Positions 46,200 to 55,251 of a stretch of 64,000 bases of DNA are shown piece after piece. Both the position numbers and the translations under genes were made by a program. The DNA lies in assembly GCF_001905465.1 (NCBI RefSeq), contig NZ_LISX01000002.1:1-64000 (forward strand). The letters are read 5' to 3'. Each line of letters opens with the position of its first letter. Position 1 is the stretch's first letter. The notes under the pieces are model-generated. The model searched no databases. It was not told the DNA's origin and was given only the letters and a program-made list of their open reading frames with translations. Source of the DNA: Kitasatospora sp. CB01950. GTDB taxonomy: Bacteria; Actinomycetota; Actinomycetes; Streptomycetales; Streptomycetaceae.

Positions 46200-47606
46200 A
46201 TGCGAGTCGCCATCGTCACCGAATCCTTCCCGCCCGAGGTCAACGGCGTGGCCCACAGCGTGCTGCGGGCCGCCGAACACCTCGTCCGGCGGGGTCACCA
46301 GCCACTGGTGATCACGCCCGCGCCGGCCCGGGGCGCGCACTGCCCGCCGCAGTCCTTCGGCCCGGACCGGGAACCGCTGCCGGTGGTGCGCATTCCCTCC
46401 GTTCCGCTGCCCCGCTACCCCCAGGTGCGCATCGCGCTGCCCAGCCGTCGGCTCGCCGCCGCCCTCACCGCCCACCGGCCGGACGTGGTGCACCTCGCCA
46501 GCCCGTTCGTGCTCGGTGCGCGCGCCGCCAGGATCACCGAACGCCTCGACCTGCCGACGGTGGCCGTCTACCAGACCGACCTCGCCGGGTACGCGCAGGC
46601 GTACCGGATGGGACGCGGGCTGGGCTCGGCGCTCGCCTGGGCGCGGATCCGCTCCGTGCACCGCTCCGCCGCGCGCAACCTCGCCCCGTCCACCCCCGCC
46701 GCCCAGGACCTCACCGCGCACGGCGTGCGCAACGTCCGGATCTGGGCGCGCGGCGTCGACTCCGCGCGCTTCCACCCCGAGCACCGCGACGAGGCGCTGC
46801 ACCGCACGCTGGCCCCCGGCGGCGAGGTCCTGGTCGGCTACGTCGGCCGGCTCGCCCCCGAGAAGCGCGTCGACCTGCTCGCCGAGACCTCCCGGCTGCC
46901 CGGGGTGCGAGTGGTGGTGATCGGCGACGGGCCGAGCGCGCCCGCATTGAAGGCCGCGATGCCCGGCGCGGTCTTCCTCGGCCGCCGCACCGGCGCCGGA
47001 CTCGCGCGCTGCTTCGCCTCGTTGGACGTGTTCGTGCACACCGGCCCGTTGGAGACCTTCTGCCAGACCATCCAGGAGGCGATGGCCAGCGGCGTCCCCG
47101 TGGTCGCCCCCGCCGTCGGCGGCCCGTTGGACCTGGTCGGCCACCACCGCACCGGCCTGCTGGTCGCCCCCCGCGACGCCGGAGCCGTCGCCCGCGCCGT
47201 CGCCACCCTCGCGGCCGCCCCCGACCTCCGCACCCACTACGGTGCCGCCGGCCGCGCCGACGTCACCGACCGCACCTGGGAGGCGGTCGGCGACCAGCTC
47301 ATCCGGCACTACCAGGACGTCCTCGCCGAACACCGCGCCCGACCGGCCGACACGCCCGGCAGGACCAAACGGAAAACGCTTTCCCGCTCCTCCGACGCAA
47401 CGCTCTCCGCCGACGCCGTGCCCTCCGCCGTCTCCGTGCCCTCCGCCGTCTCCGTGCCCTCGGTGGCCCCTTCCCCGGGCGACCTCCCGGCGATGCCGGC
47501 ACCCCGTCCGCCCGACACCGCACCCGCACTGCCGGCATCGGCCACCGCGTCTGCCGCCGCGCCCGCACCGGCGGCCGGTGAACTGGTCGAGGAGCAGCCG
47601 GCGTGA
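46200..47606 (+). CDS. GT4-family glycosyltransferase (mannosyltransferase-like)
   Basis: The 468-residue GT-B enzyme begins MRVAIVTESFPPEVNGVAHS, the N-terminal domain typical of actinobacterial GDP-mannose-dependent alpha-mannosyltransferases. DVVHLASPFVLGARA and LPTVAVYQTDLAGYAQAY follow. The C-terminal domain has VGYVGRLAPEKRVDLLAE near 225 and the E-x7-E motif in ETFCQTIQEAMASGVPVVAP near 290. After residue 380 a disordered Ser/Ala/Pro-rich tail of 85 residues is added, with SVPSAVSVPSAV repeats. The next gene's GTG overlaps its stop. Confidence 0.92.
   Translation: MRVAIVTESFPPEVNGVAHSVLRAAEHLVRRGHQPLVITPAPARGAHCPPQSFGPDREPLPVVRIPSVPLPRYPQVRIALPSRRLAAALTAHRPDVVHLASPFVLGARAARITERLDLPTVAVYQTDLAGYAQAYRMGRGLGSALAWARIRSVHRSAARNLAPSTPAAQDLTAHGVRNVRIWARGVDSARFHPEHRDEALHRTLAPGGEVLVGYVGRLAPEKRVDLLAETSRLPGVRVVVIGDGPSAPALKAAMPGAVFLGRRTGAGLARCFASLDVFVHTGPLETFCQTIQEAMASGVPVVAPAVGGPLDLVGHHRTGLLVAPRDAGAVARAVATLAAAPDLRTHYGAAGRADVTDRTWEAVGDQLIRHYQDVLAEHRARPADTPGRTKRKTLSRSSDATLSADAVPSAVSVPSAVSVPSVAPSPGDLPAMPAPRPPDTAPALPASATASAAAPAPAAGELVEEQPA
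47371..47384. other. GGAAAACGCTTTCC site inside the GT4 gene
   Basis: The same 14-mer as at 41554, in the sequence coding the start of the disordered tail. It could control the second GT4 gene, 219 bp downstream, but this is speculative. Confidence 0.3.
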
Positions 47607-48760
47607 ACGGAGGACTGCGCATCGTCCGGGTGGCGAACTTCGTCACCCCGGTCTCCGGCGGCCTGCGGACCGCACTGCGGCACCTCGGCGCCGGCTACCT
47701 GGCATCGGGCCACCAGCCGGTGCTGATCGTCCCCGGGGCGCGCCGCAGCGACGAGTGGACCGAGCAGGGCCGGGTGATCACGCTGCCCGGCCCCCCAATG
47801 CCGGGCAGCGGCGGCTACCGGGTCCTCCGGGACCGGCGTCAAGTGACCGCCGTCCTCGACGAGTTGGCCCCCGACCGGCTGGAGGTCTCGGACCGCACCA
47901 CACTGCGCTGGACGGGCGCCTGGGCGAAGACTCACGGAGTGCGGTCGATGATGGTCTCGCACGAGAGTGCCACCGGCGTCCTCGGCACCTGGGGCCTGCC
48001 CCCGCGCCTGGCGCGCCGCCTCGCCGACCGGCTCAACTCCCGTACGGCGCAGGCCTACGACACGGTGCTGTGCACGACGGCGTGGGCGGCCGAGGAGTTC
48101 GAGCGGATCGGCGCCGCCAACCTCGCCCAGGCGCCACTGGGCGTCGACCTGACGACCATGCACCCCGACCGCCGCGACCCGGCCCTGCGGGCCCGGCTGG
48201 CCGGGCCGCACCAGGTCCTGCTGGTGATGTGCTCACGGCTGTCGGCCGAGAAGCGCCCGGAACGGGCCCTCCAGGCACTGGCGGAACTCCGCCGCCGCCA
48301 CCGCGTCCCCGCCGTACTGGCCGTCGCCGGAACGGGACCCCTGCGCGCCCGCTTGGAACGCCAGGCCGCCGAACTGCGGCTGCCCGTGCGATTCCTCGGC
48401 CACCTCGCCGAACGCTCCGACGTGGCCGCCCTGTTGGCGACCGCCGACGCGGTGATCGCCCCCGGCCCGGTGGAAACCTTCGGCCTGGCCGCACTCGAAA
48501 CCCTGGCCTGCGGCACCCCCGTCGCCGTCAGCCGCTCCTCCGCCCTCCCCCAGGTCGTCGGCCCGGCAGGCCTCGCAGCCGCCGACACCGGCAGCGGTTT
48601 CGCCGACGCCGTGACGCAACTCCTGACCCGCCCCGAACCCGAACGCCGCGCCACCGCACGCACCCGCGCCGAACAGTTCAGCTGGAACGCCGCCACCACC
48701 GCCTTCCTCACCGCCCACCACGCAGCCACCGCCCCCGCCGCCCACCACCTCACACCCTGA
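47603..48760 (+). CDS. GT4-family glycosyltransferase
   Basis: This 385-residue GT-B glycosyltransferase opens with LRIVRVANFVTPVSGGLRTALRHLG. The acceptor domain is followed by VLLVMCSRLSAEKRPERALQ near 205, FLGHLAERSDVAALLATAD near 270 and the conserved EX7E motif in ETFGLAALETLACGTPVAVS near 300. The GTG overlaps the preceding stop by 4 bp (GTGA), so the two GT4 enzymes are co-translated and probably add consecutive sugars to the same envelope lipid. The last 35 codons are CCACC-rich, and their DNA is partly duplicated downstream. Confidence 0.92.
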   Translation: MNGGLRIVRVANFVTPVSGGLRTALRHLGAGYLASGHQPVLIVPGARRSDEWTEQGRVITLPGPPMPGSGGYRVLRDRRQVTAVLDELAPDRLEVSDRTTLRWTGAWAKTHGVRSMMVSHESATGVLGTWGLPPRLARRLADRLNSRTAQAYDTVLCTTAWAAEEFERIGAANLAQAPLGVDLTTMHPDRRDPALRARLAGPHQVLLVMCSRLSAEKRPERALQALAELRRRHRVPAVLAVAGTGPLRARLERQAAELRLPVRFLGHLAERSDVAALLATADAVIAPGPVETFGLAALETLACGTPVAVSRSSALPQVVGPAGLAAADTGSGFADAVTQLLTRPEPERRATARTRAEQFSWNAATTAFLTAHHAATAPAAHHLTP

Positions 48761-50077
48761 CCCCCACCGGACCCCCGTCCGACCGCTCACGCGCGCGGGG
48801 GCAAGCAGCGGCCCCACCCACCCCGAACCCGAACGCCGTACCACCGCACGCACCCGCGCCGAACAGTCCAACCGGAGCCTCGCCACCACTTCCTTCCTCA
48901 CCGCCCACCGCACCAGCCGCCGACCCCCACGTCAACCGCCCACCACCGCCCCGCCTCATGCGGCAGCACACAGGGACCCCTGCCACCCGCCACCAGCCGC
49001 CGCTACTCCCGTCCCCGTGCGCGACCACCAACGCCCCCCAACCCGCGCCCACTTCGCACGCACCAACGTCGCCGCCCACCACCGACCCCGCCGCATGTGG
49101 TGGCGCGCGACGGCCGTACCCACCCGCCCTCCGCCACCTTGGCCGCAATACGCGACCACCGGCTCCCGCCACCCCGGACCGCGCTCCGCACCCGTCAGTC
49201 CTGCCGCCCACCACCTCACGCCTCAGCGCCCGCGAGGAGGCATCACCGACCCCCCAACCCACCGCCGGCCACCCCGCCCCGCATCACCCGACCGCCAACT
49301 CCGCCAACCTCGTCGCCCACCACACCCAGCCGCCGGCTCCCCGCCCGGCCGACCGCCACCGCCCCCGCCTCATGCGGTGGCACGCAGCAGCCCCAAGCAC
49401 CCACCACCTGCTGCCCCATCCTCGTAAGCGACCACCAACTCACCGCTACCACCCTCCACTTCGCACCCGCCGGCCTTGCCGGCCACCACACCCGCCACCG
49501 GCTCCCCGTCCGACCGCCCGCTGCCGATCCCGCCTCGGACCGTGGTGCGGAGCAGCCCAACCACCCACCACCGGTCGCCTCTTCTCCCACTCCACCGCCC
49601 CGCGCCACAACACCCGGCCGCCAACTCCTCCCACCGTCGCATCCACCACGCCATCCAGCCCGCAGCGACCTCGGGGAATCCGCACCCACACAACCAATCG
49701 CCATCCGGCACGCCACAGCGCCCAGCCCGTCGGCTCCACCCTCCCCACCCGCCACCCGCCACCCGCCACCCGCGTCATCGGGCGTCACCTCCTCCACCCC
49801 GCCAGCACCACCGATCCCACCTCGCCATCGGCCGCAACTACCACCAACTACCCGCACCCGCACGGCGTTCCGCACGCGCCGGCCCATCACAGGACCGCCC
49901 CACGCCACCCCGCCCAGCCCCGCAGCGTCCCCAACCACCCATGGCTCCACAGCACTCGGCACCCCCACCCCCTCACATCGCGCTCCCGGCCCCTCCCGCC
50001 TTGACGCACGCCAGGCCCCAACTTCCCACTCCCCCACCGCACTCCACACCCATCCCCGACCCCGCTGGAGGGACGTG
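48761..50077. repeat. 1.3-kb C-rich, strand-asymmetric degenerate repeat region
   Basis: No gene is supported here. Bases 48821-48910 duplicate the 3' end of the upstream GT4 gene (48631-48720) at roughly nine identical bases in ten. Further weaker reiterations follow, each with CGCCTCATGCGG(T/C)(G/A)GC-like cores near 48953, 49369 and (diverged) 49094 and 49529, joined by CCACCCGCC-rich links. The plus strand is strongly C-rich and G-poor throughout, giving long but spurious ORFs on both strands. This suggests successive duplication and decay of the gene's 3' end. Confidence 0.7.
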
Positions 50078-51040
50078 ATGACGGTTCGGTTCGCGGCGCT
50101 CGGCGACTCCCTCACCGAGGGCGTCGGCGACCCCGTTCCCGGCGGTTGGCGAGGCTGGGCAGCGTTGCTCGCGCCCAGCCTGTCGCCGGACCCCGTGGAC
50201 TTCCGCAACCTCGCCAACAGCGGCGCACTCAGCCGCGACCTGCTGGTCTCCCAACTGCCCACCGCCCTCGCGCTGCGCCCGCAGTACGCGGCGGTCGTGG
50301 TCGGCGGCAACGACACCCTGCGCGCCTCGTTCGACCTCGAGCTGACGGCACGTCAATTTTCCTCGATTCTCTCCTCGTTGACTGCAACGGGCACCGTCCC
50401 GCTCACCGCCTGCCTGCCCGACCCCGGCAGGCTGCTGCGCCTTCCGGCACCGCTCGCACGTCCGTTGGCGCGCCGGATGCGCGGCGTGAACGCGATGGTC
50501 CATGCGCTGTCCGATCACCACCACGCCGTCCACCTGCACCTCGCGGACCTGCCATGGACCGAGCAGCGCGCCCTGCTGAGCGTGGACCGGCTCCATCCCA
50601 GTGCCGCCGGGCACCAGTTGATCGCGCGCGGCTTCCACACCCTGCTCGCCGAGAGCGGCCACCCGGTGGGCCCGCCGCCCGCCGAACTCCCCACCCGCAC
50701 GCCCGCTCCGGGCGCGGACCTGTGGTGGATGGCCACTCGCGGCACCCGCTGGGTCGCGGCCCGCTCCACCGACCTGCTGCCCGGTCTGTTCGCTCTCGCC
50801 GCAATGGAGGCCCGCCACCTGCTGCGCGGCTCGGCCCGCCGCCTCGACCACGCCGACGCCCAAGCCACCGCCGCCATCATCACCCGCCTCACCACTCCCA
50901 ACACCCCCCAGCCCAGCCCCACCCCACAGCCCGCACCACCCACCGCGAACAACTCCCCCGCCGGCCAAAGCATCAACAGCACTGCCAGTGGCCGGACTTG
51001 GGACAGTTCGCCGCCGCGCCCCGGCAGACCCCTCGCGTAG
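50078..51040 (+). CDS. SGNH/GDSL hydrolase
   Basis: The 320-residue esterase or lipase-type hydrolase has block I (FAALGDSLTEGVGD) with the catalytic Ser at residue 12, the Gly of block II in LANSGALSRDLL near 50, block III GGNDTLR near 76, and block V DRLHPSAAGHQL near 170 with catalytic Asp and His. There is no signal peptide. The C-terminal 100 residues are an unusual helical part and a Pro/Thr-rich tail (NTPQPSPTPQPAPP). The ATG follows GGAGGG by 5 bp; a GTG one codon upstream is the alternative. Confidence 0.92.
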   Translation: MTVRFAALGDSLTEGVGDPVPGGWRGWAALLAPSLSPDPVDFRNLANSGALSRDLLVSQLPTALALRPQYAAVVVGGNDTLRASFDLELTARQFSSILSSLTATGTVPLTACLPDPGRLLRLPAPLARPLARRMRGVNAMVHALSDHHHAVHLHLADLPWTEQRALLSVDRLHPSAAGHQLIARGFHTLLAESGHPVGPPPAELPTRTPAPGADLWWMATRGTRWVAARSTDLLPGLFALAAMEARHLLRGSARRLDHADAQATAAIITRLTTPNTPQPSPTPQPAPPTANNSPAGQSINSTASGRTWDSSPPRPGRPLA

Positions 51041-51081
51041 CCGGGCCCGGGAGTGTCGGACCGGCCTCGTATCGTGACCGG

Positions 51082-51603
51082 GTGACTCACAACGTGATCC
51101 ACCGCCGGGCCCTCGAAGCGGCGGCTGCCGACGCCCGCCTGGCCGGGGTTGAGCTTGACGGCGCATGTGAGTGGCTGGCCTCGGCCGGCCCCACGCTGAC
51201 GGAGCCGTTCGGCGCCGAGGTCTGGGTCTTCGACGAGGATCTCGCGCGGGTCCTGCTGGTCGAGAACCGCTGGCGAGGCCTGGTGCCGCCGGGCGGGCGG
51301 GTCGAACCCGGGGAGACGCCCAGGGAGGGCGCGATCCGTGAGCTGTTCGAGGAGACCGGCCTGCGGGTCGAACCGTTCCCGGAGCCGGCCATGGTCGCAG
51401 TCCGCTGCTATCGCCCCGGGGGGACCGTCACACTCGGGCTGTCCTACACCGCGGTTGTCGACGCCGCGGTGCCCCTCACCGCCGAGAGCGGCCAGCCGGT
51501 GGCCTGGATGAGCCTGCACCAGGACTGGGAGAGCCACTTCCCGGGGGACCCGACCCGAATGCGCCGCCATGCCGAGCGGATCGCTCGCACCACCCCCGGC
51601 TGA
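51082..51603 (+). CDS. Nudix hydrolase
   Basis: The 173-residue protein carries a full Nudix box, GGRVEPGETPREGAIRELFEETG, at about residues 70-95 with the G-x5-E-x7-RE-x2-EE-x-G pattern. An N-terminal helical segment of about 45 residues precedes it. The substrate (nucleoside diphosphate derivative) is not predictable. GTG start 41 bp after the SGNH stop; the two may be co-transcribed. Confidence 0.92.
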   Translation: MTHNVIHRRALEAAAADARLAGVELDGACEWLASAGPTLTEPFGAEVWVFDEDLARVLLVENRWRGLVPPGGRVEPGETPREGAIRELFEETGLRVEPFPEPAMVAVRCYRPGGTVTLGLSYTAVVDAAVPLTAESGQPVAWMSLHQDWESHFPGDPTRMRRHAERIARTTPG

Positions 51604-51683
51604 CCGCGCCACGGCCCGATCCGCCGACGAAACCCGGGCCCACAGGTCTCGACGAACCGCCGATCGCCCGTCGGAAACGGTAG

Positions 51684-52050
51684 TCGCATGCCTTCCGCAG
51701 CCGGGTCCCCGTCGGCCTGGACGCGCAGAAGTCCGGGATCGTCCGGAATGGCCGCGAGGCGCTCGAAGCCGCCGCCCGCCACTCGCCCGCGCGTCCCCGC
51801 GCCGAGCGGCCTGCGCTCGTTGCCCTGTCGCTCATGCCCGACAGCGCGAGCCCCGCAGACACCCCGTTCGAGCGCCTCCTGTGCTGCGTCTGCGGCGAGA
51901 GCACCGCCGACTCCGACGACTACGTGCTCCTCGGGATCAGCGCCCCGGCGTCCCCATCGAGCAGTGGCTCGGCGCCCACGCGGAACACCTCAACGGCGTC
52001 CTCGCCCGCGGCTTTTCGGTCGAGGTGCACACGATGCGACCCCAGCCCTG
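51684..52050 (+). pseudogene. Degenerate ORF with TAG and frameshift
   Basis: One frame reads FRSRVPVGLDAQKSGIVRNG and later FERLLCCVCGESTADSDDYV. It then breaks near 51937, after which a different frame gives PIEQWLGAHAEHLNGVLARG and FSVEVHTM, plausible for a small Cys-pair protein of about 60 residues. Upstream the first frame is closed by a TAG at 51681. The pieces look like a decayed short gene but I cannot name it. The rest of 51604-52221 shows nothing else I trust. Confidence 0.35.
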
Positions 52051-52221
52051 TCACGCTCAAGTACCGGGCGTCGACCAGCAGTTGCCGGCGATCTCGCGTC
52101 CGCCCCCGATGCTCCCGCAAGCGTCACGGCCGCGCAGGCAGCGACGACGACGCCCGACCGGCCGCCGCGCCGGCCCTTTTTCGGTGGCCGGAGGTCCGCT
52201 CCCGACGCCCCGGGCGGCCGC

Positions 52222-52533
52222 TCAGCGCTGCTGGCGTTCGGTCCGGCTGTCGAAGTACGCGTCCAGGTAGGCGTCCGGCTCCAGCGTGCTGTCCCGCAGC
52301 AGCGAGAACACCTCCGCGCCCGCGCCCGGCACGCCGTCGCCGCCGAGGCGGTAGGACTGTGCGAGGCCGAGGTACGCGACCCCCGTCTCGGTGGCGTACG
52401 TTTCCGCCTCCGCCTCCGCCCGGGCGATCGCGTCGTCGGCCGAGGACGCCTGCCAGAGCGTGATCCGCTCCTCGTAGCTGCGCCCGCCCGAAGCCGCCCA
52501 CTCGAATACGCATCGGACTCCGTACCAGTTCAT
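52222..52533 (-). CDS. DUF4288-like small protein
   Basis: The 103-residue protein starts NWYGVRCVFEW and continues YEERITLWQASSADDAIARAEAEAETYA, then EVFSLLRDSTLEPDAYLDAYFD. The pattern fits the DUF4288-type family from memory, typical of small actinomycete proteins whose function is unknown. ATG 52533 is preferred to a start six codons earlier. No operon partner. Confidence 0.7.
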   Translation of the reverse strand: MNWYGVRCVFEWAASGGRSYEERITLWQASSADDAIARAEAEAETYATETGVAYLGLAQSYRLGGDGVPGAGAEVFSLLRDSTLEPDAYLDAYFDSRTERQQR

Positions 52534-52596
52534 GCCCGCGTCCGTCCCCACGTCCCGCTCCCTGCTCCCTTGTGCCGTGCCACGGGAGCATTCTCC

Positions 52597-52656
52597 CTGC
52601 GCAGGTACGAACTGCGCAGGTACGAACTGCGCAGGTACGAACTGCGCAGGTACGAA
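52597..52656. repeat. Four perfect 15-bp direct repeats
   Basis: The unit CTGCGCAGGTACGAA is repeated four times head to tail in the spacer between two convergently oriented neighbours' ends/starts. Because it is 15 bp the translation would be repeated ELRRY, but no start or stop context supports a gene. It could be an iteron-like binding site. Confidence 0.75.
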
Positions 52657-52665
52657 CAGCCGCCG

Positions 52666-52983
52666 TCAGGAGGACTTCGGGATCCTGATCACGGCAGAGC
52701 CGCGCGTCAGGTCGATCCGGCTGCTGTTCGGCGGCGCGCCGTCCTCGTCCTCGTCGCGCATCATCAGCGCCGACTGCCGTTCCTTCAGCTCGTTCTGCTT
52801 GCCCGCCGAGAACTGGGCGTGGAGCTGTTCGAACCCGGTCGCCGAGATCTGGCCCTGCCGGTGGCCGGGCCGCCAGGGCAGCAGGCCTGCGCGGCCTGCG
52901 CGAAGCAGGACTTGGTCGACCACCGCGAGGGCGGTGAGCAGCAGCACCAGGCCCGGCAGCGTAACGAAGACGATGAACCCCAT
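52666..52983 (-). CDS. DUF6191-like single-pass membrane protein
   Basis: The 105-residue protein has a membrane helix at residues 3-25 (FIVFVTLPGLVLLLTALAVV), a basic segment, then ISATGFEQLHAQFSAGKQNELKERQSALMMRD and the acidic-to-basic tail IDLTRGSAVIRIP. These features match the Streptomyces DUF6191 family as I recall it. Function unknown. It is read towards the 15-bp repeat cluster and is divergent from the dehydrogenase at 53158. Confidence 0.72.
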   Translation of the reverse strand: MGFIVFVTLPGLVLLLTALAVVDQVLLRAGRAGLLPWRPGHRQGQISATGFEQLHAQFSAGKQNELKERQSALMMRDEDEDGAPPNSSRIDLTRGSAVIRIPKSS

Positions 52984-53157
52984 GGGTCCAGTATCACCGC
53001 CGGGCCGGTCGCCGAACAGGGGCCGAGGTCTCCCGTTCGGCCCTCGCGGCGGGACACCGGGGGCGGGGCCCGGTCGTGCCGTACCGGCCGGGCGGCGGGG
53101 GTGCGTCGTAGCATCGCCCTCGGATCACCGTTCGCATCCCGCTGGAAGGCAGTGAGC

Positions 53158-54027
53158 ATGGACGTCGGTTTCGTCGGTCTGGGCGCGATGGGTCGGGCGA
53201 TGGCCCGTCGACTGCTGGACGCTGGGCATTCGGTGCGGGTGTGGAACCGCTCGCCCGAGCCGGTGGCGGAGTTGGTCGCGGACGGGGCGTCGGCGGCGCG
53301 AACGCTCGCGGACGCGTTCGGCGCGGAGGTCACGATCTCCATGCTGGCGGACGACCGAGTGGTCGAACGCCTTTTGCTGAACGACGAGTTGCTGTCCTCG
53401 GCGCGGGCGGCGGTGCACGTCAACATGGCCACCGTCTCGCCGGGGCTGGCGCGCCGCGCCGCCGAGTTGCACGCACAGCACGGCCTCGGATACATCGCGG
53501 CGCCGGTGCTGGGCCGGTCGGACGCGGCGGCGGCCGGGAACCTGAACATCCTGGCGGCCGGTCCGGCCGCCGAACTCGACTGGGTGGCACCGCTGTTCGA
53601 CGCGATGGGCCGCCGCACCTGGCATCTCGGCGAGGACCCGGCGGCCTCGAACGTGGCGAAGATCAGCGCCAACTTCCTTCTGGTGTCGGCGATCGAGGCG
53701 TTCTCGGAGGCCGCGGTGCTCGCCGAGACGAACGGGCTCGACCCGGCCGCGCTGCTCGACGTCCTCACCAACTCCCTGTTCCCGGGCCCGGTTTACGCCG
53801 GCTACGGCGCGATGATCACCGAACGCTCCTTCGATCCGGCCGGGTTCCGCCTCGCGCTCGGACTGAAGGACGTGAACCTCGCCCTGGAGACCGCCGCCGG
53901 CGCCAACGCCCCGCTCCCACTGGCCTCGCTGCTGCGCGACTCCCTGCTCCAGGCCATCGCCCACGGCCACGGCGAGAGCGACCTCGCCGCGATCTCCACC
54001 GCCTCCCGCACGCGGGCCGCCATCTGA
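53158..54027 (+). CDS. Beta-hydroxyacid dehydrogenase (3-hydroxyisobutyrate dehydrogenase family)
   Basis: The 289-residue NAD(P)-dependent enzyme begins with a Rossmann motif, VGFVGLGAMGRAMARRLLDAG, followed by VHVNMATVSPGLARRAAE and GYIAAPVLGRSDAAAAGNL (the substrate-binding segment) and the catalytic-lysine region NVAKISANFLLVSAIEAFSEA near 170. The C-terminal all-helical dimer domain follows (LKDVNLALETAAGANAPLPL). The family oxidises 3-hydroxyacids or acts as glyoxylate or succinic-semialdehyde reductase. It appears to be transcribed alone. Confidence 0.93.
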   Translation: MDVGFVGLGAMGRAMARRLLDAGHSVRVWNRSPEPVAELVADGASAARTLADAFGAEVTISMLADDRVVERLLLNDELLSSARAAVHVNMATVSPGLARRAAELHAQHGLGYIAAPVLGRSDAAAAGNLNILAAGPAAELDWVAPLFDAMGRRTWHLGEDPAASNVAKISANFLLVSAIEAFSEAAVLAETNGLDPAALLDVLTNSLFPGPVYAGYGAMITERSFDPAGFRLALGLKDVNLALETAAGANAPLPLASLLRDSLLQAIAHGHGESDLAAISTASRTRAAI

Positions 54028-54063
54028 CGCCCGCCGAGCCTCGGGCCCACGGGCCCACCACCC

Positions 54064-54124
54064 CTCTTTTCGTCGCATTGACGACAATGACCGCCCCGCC
54101 TTATCGTCATCAAGACGAAAAGAG
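54064..54124. promoter_or_regulatory. Promoter with nested inverted repeats upstream of SPFH gene
   Basis: CTCTTTTCGTC (54064-54074) and GACGAAAAGAG (54114-54124) are perfect 11-bp inverted arms. Inside lie CATTG-N4-CAATG (54076-54089) and TCGTC-N5-GACGA (54104-54118). A sigma-70-like promoter fits the interval: TTGACG at 54078-54083 and TATCGT at 54102-54107, 18 bp apart. The layout suits a repressor binding both half-sites flanking the promoter. Confidence 0.65.
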
Positions 54125-54141
54125 AGGACGGTCACGACGCC

Positions 54142-55251
54142 ATGGCCGACATCACCCGCCGCTTCGGCTTCCGCCACCTGCGTTCCGCCCCCACCAGCCA
54201 CATCCGCCACCTGCGGGGCGGCCAGGTCGCCCACGAGGGCACCGGGCTCGCCTTCTGGTTCCGGCCGCTCACCGCCGCGATATCCGAAGTACCGGCGGAC
54301 GACCGCGAGTTGGCGATGATGTGCCACGCCCGCACGGCCGACTTCCAGGACCTCGCGGTCCAGGCCACCGTCACCTACCGGATCAGTGACCCGACGGTCG
54401 CCGCCACCCGCCTGGACTTCGGCATCGACCCCGACACCGGCGCGTGGCGGGCCGAACCGCTCGCCCAGCTCGCCACCCTGCTCACCGAGACAGCCCAGCA
54501 GCACGCCCTCCAGCTGATCGCCCGAACTCCCCTGGCGGACACCCTGGTTGATGGTGTGGCGGCGGTCCGCGAACGGATCGCCGAGGGGCTGGTCGGCGAA
54601 CCCCGGCTGGGCGAGATCGGCCTGATGGTGCTGGCGGTCCGCGTCACCGCCGTCCGGCCCGAGGCCGAGATGGAGCGGGCGCTGCGCACCCCCGCCCGCG
54701 AGCAGGTCCAGCAGGAGGCGGACCGGGCCACCTACGAGCGTCGCGCGGTCGCGGTCGAGCGGGAGCGCACCATCGCCGAGAACGAACTCGCCAGCCGGAT
54801 CGAACTGGCCCGCCGCGAAGAGGAGTTGGTGACCCAGCAGGGCGCGAACGCGCGTCGCGAGGCGGAACAGAAGGCGGCCTCGGACGCGATCCGCACCGAC
54901 GCCGAGGCGGCCCGCCGCACCCGGCTGGCGGTCGCGGAGGCCGAGGCAGCGGGCACCCTGGCCGTACAACAGGCCGAGGCGGCACGGTCGTTGGGCGAGG
55001 CGAAGGCCGCCGCCGAGGCGGCGTGGCTGACGGCGCACCAGCAGGCCGGACCGGAGGTTTTGCAGGCGCTGGCCCTGATCCGGCTGGCCGAGCACCTGCC
55101 CCGGATCGACAGCATCACCCTCACCCCGGACGTCCTGACCGGCCTGCTCACCCGCCTGTCCACCCCGACCACACCGCCCACGCCGTCCACCTCGCGGTCC
55201 GCCACGCCGTCCACCGCCCCGACGGGCGGCGCGGATCGGCCGGTCCGATGA
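54142..55251 (+). CDS. SPFH/band-7 domain protein
   Basis: This 369-residue member of the stomatin/prohibitin/flotillin superfamily has the SPFH fold at about residues 25-190: [19 protein letters not shown], then [19 protein letters not shown] and [20 protein letters not shown] long Glu/Ala/Arg-rich coiled coil follows from 185 to 305 ([20 protein letters not shown] and [20 protein letters not shown]). There is no clear N-terminal membrane helix, so it may associate peripherally. The Thr/Ser/Pro-rich last 30 residues are disordered. Its stop overlaps the ATG of the NAD-kinase-like gene. Confidence 0.9.
   Translation: MADITRRFGFRHLRSAPTSHIRHLRGGQVAHEGTGLAFWFRPLTAAISEVPADDRELAMMCHARTADFQDLAVQATVTYRISDPTVAATRLDFGIDPDTGAWRAEPLAQLATLLTETAQQHALQLIARTPLADTLVDGVAAVRERIAEGLVGEPRLGEIGLMVLAVRVTAVRPEAEMERALRTPAREQVQQEADRATYERRAVAVERERTIAENELASRIELARREEELVTQQGANARREAEQKAASDAIRTDAEAARRTRLAVAEAEAAGTLAVQQAEAARSLGEAKAAAEAAWLTAHQQAGPEVLQALALIRLAEHLPRIDSITLTPDVLTGLLTRLSTPTTPPTPSTSRSATPSTAPTGGADRPVR

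Noticed and set aside
49243..50316. 357-codon leftward frame in the C-rich region
   Set aside because: Its composition (Gly, Val, Arg, Trp runs) simply reflects the G-rich strand of the repeat; it overlaps the SGNH gene start and has no recognisable domain.
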